Shown here one piece after another: positions 1 to 8,033 of a DNA stretch of 17,265 nt. The DNA lies in contig JAPUHZ010000433.1 of NCBI GenBank assembly GCA_027297485.1, positions 1 to 17,265 of the forward strand, given 5' to 3'. A model generated the notes under the pieces. That model was not told the origin of the DNA. It worked only from the letters and a program-made list of their open reading frames with translations, and searched no databases. How positions within the stretch are numbered: the first letter of the stretch is position 1; each line of letters begins with the position of its first letter. The position numbers and the translations under genes are program-made. This DNA is from Deltaproteobacteria bacterium. GTDB taxonomy: Bacteria > Desulfobacterota_B > Binatia > UBA9968.

Positions 1-1613
1 CGGGCCCACATGTAGGCCAGGACCACGAGCGCGAACATGCGCAAGTAGTCGGTTGCAGCCGCGCCGGCCTCATCTCGGTCCCTCAGCCCCTTTTGGGCGA
101 CCCAGACGGTGGCCTGTTGCAGCTTGGCGAATGCCTTGGCAAGGGGCAGCACGAACTCCTGCAACTGGGGGTCGCTTGTGCTCTCCTCGATGAACTGCGA
201 CACCGGGTGAAACAACCGCCGCAGCAGCCTGCCCGAATGCTGCGCCATCTTGCGGCCCACCAGGTCGAGGGCCTGAATGCCGTTGGTCCCCTCGTAGATC
301 TGGGCGATACGCGCGTCGCGCACGAGCTGCTCCATTCCGGAATCCCGGATGTATCCGTAGCCTCCGAAGACCTGCAGCCCCAAGTTCGTAGCCTCGAAGC
401 CGTAGTCAGTGAAGAACGCCTTGATGACCGGCGTCATCAGGGCGACCAGGTCGTCGGCTTCCATACGGCGGGCCGAGTCGGGATGCTTGGCGGCAATATC
501 CATGGCCATGCCGACCCAGAGGGCGAGCGCGCGTGCGCCCTCATTGAAGGCCCGCATGGTGAGAAGATTTTTGCGCACGTCCGGGTGGACGATGATCGGA
601 TCTGCCGGGTGGTCTGGGAACTTGGCGCCTGCCAGTGAGCGGCCTTGCAGCCGCTCCCGGGCGTAAGCAACAGCGGACTGATAGGCCGTCTCGGCCAGGC
701 CCAGGCCCTGGAGGCCGATGGCGAGGCGCGCTGCATTCATCATGGTGAACATAGTGCGCATGCCCTTGTGCGGCTCGCCAACGAGGGTGCCTTCAGCGCC
801 GTCAAAGTTCATGGTGCAGGTCGAGGATGCTTTGATACCCATCTTCTGCTCGATCGAGCCGCAGCTAACTCCGTTGCGCGCACCCAGCGTGCTGTCCGGA
901 TTTACCTGGAACTTGGGCACGATAAAGAGGCTAATCCCTCTAGTACCGGACGGTGCGCCGGGCAGCCGCGCCAACACTAGGTGAACGATATTCTCGGTCA
1001 GGTCGTGCTCGCCCGCCGAGATAAAGATCTTTGTGCCGGTGATTTTGTAGGTGTTGTCGCCGTTAGGGTCGGCCTTCGTGCGTACAAGACCGAGGTCTGT
1101 GCCGCATTGCGGCTCGGTCAGGCACATGGTGCTTGACCACGTGCCGTCTACTATTTTAGGCAAGAACAGTCGCTTTTGCTCGTTGCTGCCGTGCAGTGCG
1201 ATCGCATGGTAGCCTGCGTGGCTTAGGCCTGGGTAGATTCCAAAGCTGAGGTTCGTGGAACAAATCAGCTCCTCAAGCACGAACTGAAGCGCGTTCGGCA
1301 GGCCCTGGCCACCGTAGTTGGGATCGCAGGCGAGGCTGGTCCAGCCGGCCGTGGTGAAGGCACGGTACGCTTCTTTGAAGCCTTGCGGGGTGCGCACGAC
1401 GCCATTCTCAAAAGTGCAACCCTCAGCATCGCCCGGGCCGTTCAGCGGCAGCAGTTCATTCTCGCAGAAACGGGCCGCCTCGTCGAGCACCGCATCCACC
1501 CCGTCGCATGTCGCATCCTCGTAGCCTGGGAGCATGGCGACCGTGCCCTCGTAATCTAAGAGCTCGTAAAGGACAAACCGGATATCGTCGAGTGGCGCCT
1601 TGTAACCAACCAT
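1..1613 (-). CDS. fadE: Acyl-CoA dehydrogenase, FadE/DmdC-like (3' end off window)
   Basis: FAD-dependent dehydrogenation of acyl-CoA to trans-2-enoyl-CoA, the first step of beta-oxidation. I translated the minus strand from the ATG at 1613 and found 537 codons open to the left edge with no stop or frameshift. Members of this long-form family are about 590-600 residues, so roughly the last 55-60 are missing. Visible are the flavin/substrate-loop motif MCLTEPQCGTDLG (163-175) and the signature IYEGTNGIQALDLVGRK, whose Glu441 is the expected catalytic base. The C-terminal helical extension typical of the long form begins near residue 455. The start follows the upstream fadN-like stop by 10 bp, and an AGAGG ribosome site lies about 7 bases before the ATG. 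It is the last gene seen in the fad operon. The family is certain. Chain-length specificity, or a DmdC-like substrate, cannot be told from sequence. Confidence 0.93.
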   Translation of the reverse strand, partial: MVGYKAPLDDIRFVLYELLDYEGTVAMLPGYEDATCDGVDAVLDEAARFCENELLPLNGPGDAEGCTFENGVVRTPQGFKEAYRAFTTAGWTSLACDPNYGGQGLPNALQFVLEELICSTNLSFGIYPGLSHAGYHAIALHGSNEQKRLFLPKIVDGTWSSTMCLTEPQCGTDLGLVRTKADPNGDNTYKITGTKIFISAGEHDLTENIVHLVLARLPGAPSGTRGISLFIVPKFQVNPDSTLGARNGVSCGSIEQKMGIKASSTCTMNFDGAEGTLVGEPHKGMRTMFTMMNAARLAIGLQGLGLAETAYQSAVAYARERLQGRSLAGAKFPDHPADPIIVHPDVRKNLLTMRAFNEGARALALWVGMAMDIAAKHPDSARRMEADDLVALMTPVIKAFFTDYGFEATNLGLQVFGGYGYIRDSGMEQLVRDARIAQIYEGTNGIQALDLVGRKMAQHSGRLLRRLFHPVSQFIEESTSDPQLQEFVLPLAKAFAKLQQATVWVAQKGLRDRDEAGAAATDYLRMFALVVLAYMWA

Positions 1614-1623
1614 CGCGTGCCTC

Positions 1624-3957
1624 TTAGTTCCTGAGCGGCTTGCCGGTCTTGAGCGTGTGCTCCATGCGGGCGAGCGTCGCCTCGGTCTTGACGAGTCGCA
1701 TGAAGGCTGTGCGCTCTAGCACTAGCATGTCGTCTTCGCTGACCGGTTCGGTCGGGTCTGCCCCTGGTCCGCCGGTGAGTACCTCGGCGAGCGCATTCGC
1801 CACCACCTCGTCGTGGGCGGTAACCTTGCCCTTGGCGCGCAGGTCACACAGCGCCATACTGAGAGCTGCTTTGCCGGCGGGACCGGGCAGAGTGAGCTTG
1901 ACAGGCTCTGGCGGGCGGTAACCGTCTGCGAGCTCAAGCGCTTTTGTCTTGGCGTCGGCGAGCAGCCGCTCGCGGTTGAAGGTGATACCGTCGGTTGGCC
2001 TCAAGAGGCCCAGCTCCTTGGCCTCAAGAGCTGACCTCGCTACTTTAGCAAGGCCGATGATCTCGAAGGCCGCAGCGACCGGGGGCATAGGCCCGCCCGG
2101 GCGGCGCGGATCGGCGCTGAGGCGGGCGAGCAATTCCTTACAGCCTCCCCAGGCCGGCACTATGCCAACGCTGGTCTCGACCAGACCTATGTAACTCTCG
2201 GCGTCTGCCTGCACCGCATCGCAATGGAGCAGGATCTCGCAGCCCCCTCCAAGGGCGAGACCGGAGGGTGCGCCCACCACCGGGAAGGGGGAGTGTTTGA
2301 GCGCCTTGTATACCTCCTGGCCCTGGGTTACCAGTTCCTCCATCATTGGCCAGGCGGCGACGTTGGCGGTGAAAAGGGCGAGCCCCAGGTTGACGCCAGC
2401 CGAGAAGTGTTGACCTTCATTGTAGATCACCAGCGACTTGTAGCCGCTCTGCACGGTCTCGAGCGCCTTGCGCAGCATGGCGAAGACGTTAGGGTCGATA
2501 GTGTTCATCTTGGTATGGACCTCTAGGCATACGACCCCGTCGCCGACATCCCAAAGGCTGGCTGAGCCGTTCTCCGCGAGCGGCTTCCTCGCTAATTTAA
2601 TATCGGAGAGCAAGAGGACACCACTCTCATGAGGCACGTCGAGGTAGCCGTTGCCGATAGCGAGGTGCTGCCGGCGCCCGTTTTGCGCTCGGTAGAATCC
2701 ACCGGCCTCAGCCGCCTTCTCGATTAGGGCAGGCACGTTCTTGCCATCGTGCTTCAGCCGCTTGGCGAGATATTCGGCGCCTAATCGGTCGATCAGCCCA
2801 AAGGGCCCATGCGTCCAGTTAAAGCCGAGCTGCATCGCGCGATCGACCGAGTGAATATCGTCAGTAATCTCGGTTGTCACAGCAGCTACATAAGCAAGGG
2901 TCTGCGACAGTACCGCCCAGGCGTAACGTCCCCCTTTGTCGGGATGCTCAACGAGCGCACGAAGGCCGGCCGCCTTGGCGGCCTCCAGGCTGTCGAGTGT
3001 CGGACTTGCGCCAGGGCGGTAGTCGCCGCTAGTGAGGTCGATTGCCTCCTTGACCCGTTCTCCGCCGTTGGCTCTCAGGCGATAGAAGCCGCCTTTGCCC
3101 TTTCGGCCGGTGTAGCCCTGCTCGATCATTTCGCGTAAAAGCGGCAGGTCACGGCGGATCTGCCGGTAGGAGTCGTCCGCTGGTAGGGTCTCCGCAAGGG
3201 TTGCGTCGATCTTCAACATGAGGTCAAGGCCGATCAGGTCTAATAGGCCGAAGACGCCTGTTTTCGGGATATCGATCGTCGCACCCATGACGGCGTCCGC
3301 CTCCTCGATGGTGAGATTTCGGTCAACCGCTTCCACAACTGCGCACTGCAACCAGAAGGCGCCGATGCGGTTGGCAATGAAACCCGGCGTGTCGTGGCAA
3401 AGCACTACACCCTTGCCGAGGCGACGGTCAGCGAAGTCACGGGTTGCCTGAACGGCTTCGGGCCGCGTCGTAGGACCGGCGACCAGCTCCAGTAGGCGCA
3501 TGTAGCGTGGCGGGTTGAAGAAGTGGGCGATCAGGAAGTCGCTGGCGAAGCGCTCCGGCAAACCCCTGATCAGCTTGTCAAGCGACAGGGTGGAGGTGTT
3601 GGAGGAGACGACAGAGCCGACCTTGCGGACCTTTTCGATGCGCCGGTAAAGGGAGCGTTTTGTCTTCAAGTCCTCGACCACTGCCTCGACAATCCAATCG
3701 ACGCTGCCGAGCAGGTCGAGATGGTCTGCGACGTTGGCCGGCCTGACCAGCTTGGCGGCCTTTTTGTGCATGAACGCCGCCGGCTCGCTTTTAAGGAGCT
3801 GTTCGAGTGCTCGGTCGGCGATCGCGTTACGGTTCCTCTCACCCTTGGGCACGATGTCCATGAGCACAACGGGAACGCCGGCATTCGCAAAGTGCGCTGC
3901 GATGGCGCTCCCCATCACGCCGGCTCCAATGACCGCAGCGCTTTTAGGTTCCGTCAT
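1624..3957 (-). CDS. fadN: 3-hydroxyacyl-CoA dehydrogenase / enoyl-CoA hydratase, FadN type
   Basis: Bifunctional beta-oxidation enzyme of 777 residues that hydrates enoyl-CoA and oxidises 3-hydroxyacyl-CoA with NAD. The domain order is dehydrogenase first and hydratase second, the reverse of E. coli FadB/FadJ and as in Bacillus FadN. The N-terminal Rossmann motif is GAGVMG (11-16). The dehydrogenase catalytic His is H145 in AHFFNPP, and a C-terminal dehydrogenase region follows (about 190-400). The crotonase fold occupies about 460-680, with an oxyanion-hole segment near FSAGVNLG (518-525). The two catalytic glutamates are E574 (GGGCE) and E594 (GLVETSVG), spaced 20 as in characterised hydratases. 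The ATG directly abuts the upstream thiolase stop (TAGATG) without a clear ribosome site, so translation is probably coupled. Both active sites look intact. The gene symbol is given by domain architecture and operon context. Confidence 0.93.
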   Translation of the reverse strand: MTEPKSAAVIGAGVMGSAIAAHFANAGVPVVLMDIVPKGERNRNAIADRALEQLLKSEPAAFMHKKAAKLVRPANVADHLDLLGSVDWIVEAVVEDLKTKRSLYRRIEKVRKVGSVVSSNTSTLSLDKLIRGLPERFASDFLIAHFFNPPRYMRLLELVAGPTTRPEAVQATRDFADRRLGKGVVLCHDTPGFIANRIGAFWLQCAVVEAVDRNLTIEEADAVMGATIDIPKTGVFGLLDLIGLDLMLKIDATLAETLPADDSYRQIRRDLPLLREMIEQGYTGRKGKGGFYRLRANGGERVKEAIDLTSGDYRPGASPTLDSLEAAKAAGLRALVEHPDKGGRYAWAVLSQTLAYVAAVTTEITDDIHSVDRAMQLGFNWTHGPFGLIDRLGAEYLAKRLKHDGKNVPALIEKAAEAGGFYRAQNGRRQHLAIGNGYLDVPHESGVLLLSDIKLARKPLAENGSASLWDVGDGVVCLEVHTKMNTIDPNVFAMLRKALETVQSGYKSLVIYNEGQHFSAGVNLGLALFTANVAAWPMMEELVTQGQEVYKALKHSPFPVVGAPSGLALGGGCEILLHCDAVQADAESYIGLVETSVGIVPAWGGCKELLARLSADPRRPGGPMPPVAAAFEIIGLAKVARSALEAKELGLLRPTDGITFNRERLLADAKTKALELADGYRPPEPVKLTLPGPAGKAALSMALCDLRAKGKVTAHDEVVANALAEVLTGGPGADPTEPVSEDDMLVLERTAFMRLVKTEATLARMEHTLKTGKPLRN

Positions 3958-5094
3958 CTAAATGGTCTCAAGCACGGTTGCGATTCCTTGGCCACCGCCG
4001 ATGCACATCGTGGCAAGCGCGTATTTGCCGCCATGCTGCTTTAAAAGCGAGGCCGCTTTTCCCGTGATGCGCGCGCCGGATGCACCGAGTGGATGACCCA
4101 GTGCCAACGCACCGCCGTCAAGGTTCAGCTTTTCAAGTGCGATGTTGAGTTCCTGCACGCATGCCAAGGTCTGTGCGGCGAAGGCTTCATTCAATTCGAT
4201 GACATCGATATCTCCGAGGGTCAGCCCTGCGCGATCTAACGCTTTACGGGTCGCATTGACCGGTCCGATGCCCATCATCTCGGGTGCGCAACCGGACACG
4301 GCGATGCTCTTAATGCGAGCGAGAATCTCGAGGTCCTTACGCTTGGCGTAATCTTCGGAACAGACCAGGACAGCGGCCGCCCCGTCAGTGAGGGGCGATG
4401 AGGTTCCCGCCGTAACAGTGCCCTCTTTATCGAAGGCCGGCTCTAAGTTCGCCAGCGCCTCTTGACTAGTGCCGGCGCGGATACACCCGTCTTTATCCAC
4501 TGTCTCTCTCTTGTGCACGATCGTAATGATCTCGTCGGAAAAGCTTCCGGCGGTCTCTGAGGCCGCCGCCTTTCGGTGGCTGGCCAGGGCAAACTCCTCC
4601 TGGGCTTGGCGAGAAATCTGATAGTGGCGCGCAAGATTCTCCGCCGCAAGCCCCATCGAGATGTAGGCCTGAGGATAAGAGTCGTAGAGCCCTGGGTGGG
4701 GCAGTATGTTAAAACCCGGCATCGGGACGCGGGTCATAGACTCGACCCCACCGCAAAGAAACACCTCGCCGGCCTCCATTTGAATGGTGCCGGCGGCCAT
4801 GTGAATCGCCTGCATCGAGGATCCGCAAAACCGGTTGACTGTGGCGCCCGCTACTGAGAGCGGCAACCCGGCGAGAAAGCCGACAATTCGGGAGACGTTC
4901 AGACCCTGTTCGCCTTCCGGAAAAGCGCACCCAAGGATCACGTCTTCGACATCATCCGCTTGAACGCCCGTTTTCTTCACCAACCCTTTGACGGTCTGAG
5001 CCGCAAGTTCGTCCGGGCGGACCTTGGTGAGCCAACCCTTGTTTGCCGGAGTGAAAGGAGATCGCGCATAGCCTGCAATAACCACGCTCTTCAT
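3958..5094 (-). CDS. fadA: Acetyl-CoA acyltransferase (thiolase)
   Basis: Thiolase that cleaves 3-ketoacyl-CoA with CoA to acetyl-CoA and a shortened acyl-CoA. At 378 residues it is close to the usual 390. The nucleophilic cysteine is C90 (NRFCGSSMQA), followed by GGVESM (115-120), LNEAFAAQ (301-308), the catalytic His H334 in ALGHPLGASG, and the second cysteine C364 in MCIGGGQG, all in the expected order. The ATG overlaps the stop of the upstream acyltransferase-hydrolase by 4 bp (ATGA), and its own stop abuts the fadN-like start, so all are probably on one transcript. It is more likely a degradative thiolase than a biosynthetic acetoacetyl-CoA thiolase, because it lies beside the dehydrogenase/hydratase. 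Sequence alone does not settle chain length. Confidence 0.93.
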   Translation of the reverse strand: MKSVVIAGYARSPFTPANKGWLTKVRPDELAAQTVKGLVKKTGVQADDVEDVILGCAFPEGEQGLNVSRIVGFLAGLPLSVAGATVNRFCGSSMQAIHMAAGTIQMEAGEVFLCGGVESMTRVPMPGFNILPHPGLYDSYPQAYISMGLAAENLARHYQISRQAQEEFALASHRKAAASETAGSFSDEIITIVHKRETVDKDGCIRAGTSQEALANLEPAFDKEGTVTAGTSSPLTDGAAAVLVCSEDYAKRKDLEILARIKSIAVSGCAPEMMGIGPVNATRKALDRAGLTLGDIDVIELNEAFAAQTLACVQELNIALEKLNLDGGALALGHPLGASGARITGKAASLLKQHGGKYALATMCIGGGQGIATVLETI

Positions 5095-7406
5095 GTTAAA
5101 ATACTCCTCGCTTTCGATTGCGCAGACCCGTCCGAAGAAGAGAGAGACTTCAGAAACGAGATGATTGTTTCCTGCGTATCGCCAATATCCTCGTACAGAA
5201 TCCCATGCCGTGTTGCAGGCACCATAACGAGTTTTTTTTGGCTCGTTCCCAGCCTCTTTTGAATGAGCTCTGCGCTCTTGGGCTCGACAATCGGATCTTC
5301 AGTACCTTGGATAAGGGTCACCGGACACTGGACATCGGATAGGCGCCCTTCGAGGTCGTCGACCATGTGCCGGAGCTCGTAGAGACCACGGATCGGGACG
5401 TTGCGGTAGTTGATGTGGGGATGCTCCGAATCCCTTGGGCGAAACGGCATCATGCCTTCAAAAGATGAAACCCAGTGCACCAGCCGGTTCGCGCCGTGCA
5501 CCAAAGGCACAAAGATCATGTTGTGGTCGCGGAACTTCAGGGGCACGGAGATGGCTGCCACCCCAACGAGTTGTTCAGGGTGATCAGCGGCAAGTCGAAG
5601 CGAAAGAGCTCCGCCGGCCGAGAATCCGACCAGGCAAATACGGTGCGTGAACCCCGACATGACCGTATAGCCTCGCCGCACTGACTCCAGCCAATCCTGC
5701 CAACTCCGCTCCCGGAGATCCCAAGGAGAGGTGCCGTGACCCTTGAGTCTGATCCCGATGACCGGATAACCGACGGCCTTCAGTTTCTCGCCAAAGGAGC
5801 GAACCTCCGCAGGCGAGGCAAGGAACCCGTGCACCAGAACAATGCCCAGTTTCCTTCCGCCTTCAGGCAGTAACAGGAATGGTTCTCCGCTTTCAGTCGT
5901 CGTCTCCTGCTGGTTGATTTTCCCATAGCGAGCTTTGGAGAAATATTGCCTGTCCCAGGCGTAGGCCATGAGTTCGTCCTCAAAACGCATTCTCGCCAGC
6001 ATCCGATCGTCGAGCGCCGGGGCCTCCTCAACCGCTTGCTTTACTGAGCGGGTGACTCCGGAGATTGGCGCCACTTCGTTGGCATAGACAACCACCAGGT
6101 TCTCAAGACGGATCTCGTCGAACCCGTGCTCCTGACAGAGCTTGGGGAGAAAGCGGTACCGTCCATTTTTCCTCTCGAGAAGAGCCATAGAGGTGGCGGT
6201 CTTCAGAAATTGGTCCAGGCCAGGGCATGGACCGTCGATAATCCCACTGTACGCCTCGGGATTTCTGAGGCTTCGATGCAGGTTAATCGAAGGTTCCCTC
6301 TGAGCCTTTTTAGCTGCTAGGTAAAGGGTCTTGTGGAACGTAGCATGGTCGACTTCCGCTTGCCCTCTGTCCAAGAACGTCAGGATGATCCGTGACGCCA
6401 GGTGACTGAGATTGACGGTCACGCCGGTGTACATCCTGTGCATGGACTCGTCCCGGATTTGCAGGGCTCTGCGTCGCATACGCTGCGCTACGAGACGCCC
6501 ATTCCATCCCCCCCCATCGGACGTTAGCCGAAAGAACCCATCCAGAGAATTGATTTTGCGGGACAAATTGCCGATGAGCTTCCGTTCCCACCAGCGCCAA
6601 TAATCGGCAGGCCGCACGGGCTTGCCCAGACGTATATCCATGTCTGTATCCTTAAGTAGGATGTTTCCCTCGATCAGGAGTTCCTCGGAGAGCCCCCGGC
6701 TCAGTCCCCTGTTGAGGAGCTCCGCCACTTTTCGGAGGATGTTGTCGCTTACTCGAATGGGATAGAAAGTGATGTTAGCGGGGACGATAAGAGTTGGCCG
6801 CTGCGCCGCAGACAGAAGTGCCTCCTCGCTGTCCAGGCGCAACGCCTGGGCCCAGGCCTCCAGACGCCGCGTGTTTCCGGTCTCATGGGCCTGCAGGATC
6901 GCCGTCTTGAACACGTCCAGTGCGACTGCCAGGACAGCGGCGCCGGTGTGGTGTTTGCGTGTCTTTCTGGCTGTGGGCGAGTAAACGCTATACCGGCCTC
7001 TACTGTCCAGCACCCGGCGATCCTTCACCATGCCGCCCTCTGGGAAGATGATGACCTTCCGGCCCCGCAGGATCTCTTCGGCCAGGAATGGAAGAAGCCT
7101 GGGATGGTTGTTGGGCACACCGCCTATATTCAACAGGTAGTTTGAAAACGCAGATCCCTCGACAAAGAAATTGCTCGCTGCCACGGAGCGGCACAAGGCC
7201 CCGGTCTCCTGGTAGATGAGGTACTGGGGAATAAACGTCTCGAAGCGCGCAAAGTGGTTGAAGAGAAAAATTTCGCCTGCATTGAGATGATCTTTGCTGT
7301 GGTGCAGTTTGAGATGGACCCGGAGAATTTTCTTCAGAGTCGTTACGATCCGTGCGGACCACTCGTATGTGGCCGGCTTGATCTGGGGGTCGCTATAGTC
7401 GTCCAT
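5091..7406 (-). CDS. Glycerol-phosphate acyltransferase-like / alpha-beta hydrolase fusion
   Basis: A 771-residue protein with two enzymatic parts. Residues about 40-290 resemble PlsB/PlsC acyltransferases: N-H-F-A-R-F-E at 50-56 occupies the place of the HX4D box, and FPEGG at 121-125 is the substrate-binding motif. Residues about 300-470 resemble the helical C-terminal region of PlsB-type enzymes. Residues about 518-755 form a serine hydrolase of the monoacylglycerol-lipase/carboxylesterase type: oxyanion HGF (526-528), nucleophile S596 in GFSAGG, acid D704 in GTEDP, and H734 in TRHG. It could transfer acyl groups to glycerol phosphate and release them from glycerides or CoA, feeding beta-oxidation. 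The oddity is Glu56 where Asp is usual. The start is the ATG at 7406, preceded by a weak GGTAGAG. The downstream thiolase overlaps by 4 bp. Domain assignment is strong, physiological substrate unknown. Confidence 0.85.
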   Translation of the reverse strand: MDDYSDPQIKPATYEWSARIVTTLKKILRVHLKLHHSKDHLNAGEIFLFNHFARFETFIPQYLIYQETGALCRSVAASNFFVEGSAFSNYLLNIGGVPNNHPRLLPFLAEEILRGRKVIIFPEGGMVKDRRVLDSRGRYSVYSPTARKTRKHHTGAAVLAVALDVFKTAILQAHETGNTRRLEAWAQALRLDSEEALLSAAQRPTLIVPANITFYPIRVSDNILRKVAELLNRGLSRGLSEELLIEGNILLKDTDMDIRLGKPVRPADYWRWWERKLIGNLSRKINSLDGFFRLTSDGGGWNGRLVAQRMRRRALQIRDESMHRMYTGVTVNLSHLASRIILTFLDRGQAEVDHATFHKTLYLAAKKAQREPSINLHRSLRNPEAYSGIIDGPCPGLDQFLKTATSMALLERKNGRYRFLPKLCQEHGFDEIRLENLVVVYANEVAPISGVTRSVKQAVEEAPALDDRMLARMRFEDELMAYAWDRQYFSKARYGKINQQETTTESGEPFLLLPEGGRKLGIVLVHGFLASPAEVRSFGEKLKAVGYPVIGIRLKGHGTSPWDLRERSWQDWLESVRRGYTVMSGFTHRICLVGFSAGGALSLRLAADHPEQLVGVAAISVPLKFRDHNMIFVPLVHGANRLVHWVSSFEGMMPFRPRDSEHPHINYRNVPIRGLYELRHMVDDLEGRLSDVQCPVTLIQGTEDPIVEPKSAELIQKRLGTSQKKLVMVPATRHGILYEDIGDTQETIISFLKSLSSSDGSAQSKARSILT

Positions 7407-7424
7407 AACTCTACCAGCGTTCGC

Positions 7425-7511
7425 CTATGGTATTTGGGAACCCAACATTCCCATGCTGGCCAATAGTCCCAGTGCTAAGAGCGCCAAAGGTACCGGCATG
7501 ATTAGGATCAT
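7425..7511 (-). CDS. Possible 28-residue hydrophobic micro-protein
   Basis: A small open frame ATG to TAG of 28 codons lies 18 bp upstream of the acyltransferase-hydrolase start, on the same strand. The peptide is almost entirely hydrophobic (prolines, then a run rich in Leu, Ala, Gly and Met), so it would be a single membrane segment. A purine run AGGGGAAG directly precedes the first ATG. That is too close for ideal spacing, and a second in-frame Met is 4 codons later. It may be a leader peptide or small membrane protein of the fad operon. No family is recognised and chance is a real possibility. Confidence 0.25.
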   Translation of the reverse strand: MILIMPVPLALLALGLLASMGMLGSQIP

Positions 7512-7978
7512 CTTCCCCTGTCGGAAATCTTGTCCTCTGCAAGACATCGGAAGGTAGCCATTAAAAATATTCTACCATGTTATATTCCTACAGGGGAGTA
7601 TCCAGCAGGCCAAATTGCTTTTTTATGTTTTGATTCAGCGCTCGGAAGGTATCTAGGACTTACTAAAGAATTCATTAGCAAGGTGTCACCAGGCGACCGA
7701 GGGGCGAGTCCTGGAGAGCGCGGGCACAGGGACGTGAAGGTTGCGTTCTGGCCCGGGCGGTGGGAATAGCCACCTTTGGAGAGGACGGGGGGTGGTCTAC
7801 AAGGCAGAGGCCCATTGACCGCGCTTGGAAGGGCTCGACCCGAGGGCCGGCCGTTATTTTAGGGAACGGTGGCCTGTCAAGATACTTATGAACTCATTAA
7901 TAGTAGCCGAAAGCCTTTCACTACCCCCGCTGCCGGTCCTGTGTCTCCCTATGAGCCACTGGCGAGCGCATGATTCTA
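7512..7978. other. Divergent intergenic region, no gene recognised
   Basis: About 470 bases between the divergent fad and DUF971/AOR operons. The first part (about 7555-7670) is AT-rich and is a reasonable place for the leftward promoter, but I could not pair convincing -35 and -10 boxes. The rest is GC-rich with local inverted repeats: GGTGTCACC (7682-7690), CCAGG/CCTGG (7689-7693 with 7710-7714), GGTGG/CCACC around 7760-7775, and GGCC..CCGTT paired with AACGG.GGCC (7845-7874). Two plus-strand frames (7530-7769 and 7825-8025) have no recognisable protein character. A structured untranslated RNA is possible but unproven. Confidence 0.4.
7845..7874. repeat. Interrupted inverted repeat
   Basis: GGCC (7845-7848) and CCGTT (7851-7855) pair with AACGG (7865-7869) and GGCC (7871-7874), giving nine pairs around a small internal loop and a nine-base loop. 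No T run follows, so a rho-independent terminator is unlikely. It may be part of a structured RNA or a protein site upstream of the DUF971 promoter. Confidence 0.4.
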
Positions 7979-8008
7979 TTGACTGTTTGGACCTTAAAGG
8001 TCTATATT
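7979..8008 (+). promoter_or_regulatory. Sigma70-type promoter for DUF971 gene
   Basis: TTGACT (7979-7984) and TATATT (8003-8008) are separated by 18 bp, close to the sigma70 consensus. A start site would fall near 8015, leaving a leader of about 20 bases before the DUF971 ATG at 8034, with AAGG (8024-8027) as a modest ribosome site. It is the best promoter-like match I found in the divergent region. It probably serves the DUF971 gene and perhaps the genes downstream. Confidence 0.6.
7990..8002. promoter_or_regulatory. Palindromic operator candidate in promoter spacer
   Basis: GACCTTAAAGGTC is a perfect 6-bp inverted repeat around one base, placed exactly between the -35 and -10 boxes and ending at the base before the -10. 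A third half-site AAGGTC occurs at 8024-8029, over the ribosome site. A dimeric regulator bound here would touch both promoter elements. No regulator gene is seen in the window, so the ligand is unknown. Confidence 0.45.
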
Positions 8009-8033
8009 ACAGCGTCTCAAGTTAAGGTCATCT

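Noticed and set aside
93..638. A 181-codon plus-strand frame opposite the acyl-CoA dehydrogenase
   Set aside because: Shadow of the minus-strand gene, whose translation carries all family motifs without a break.
7530..8025. Two plus-strand frames of 79 and 66 codons in the divergent region
   Set aside because: No ribosome site of note and no recognisable protein character. The second runs through the promoter of the DUF971 gene.
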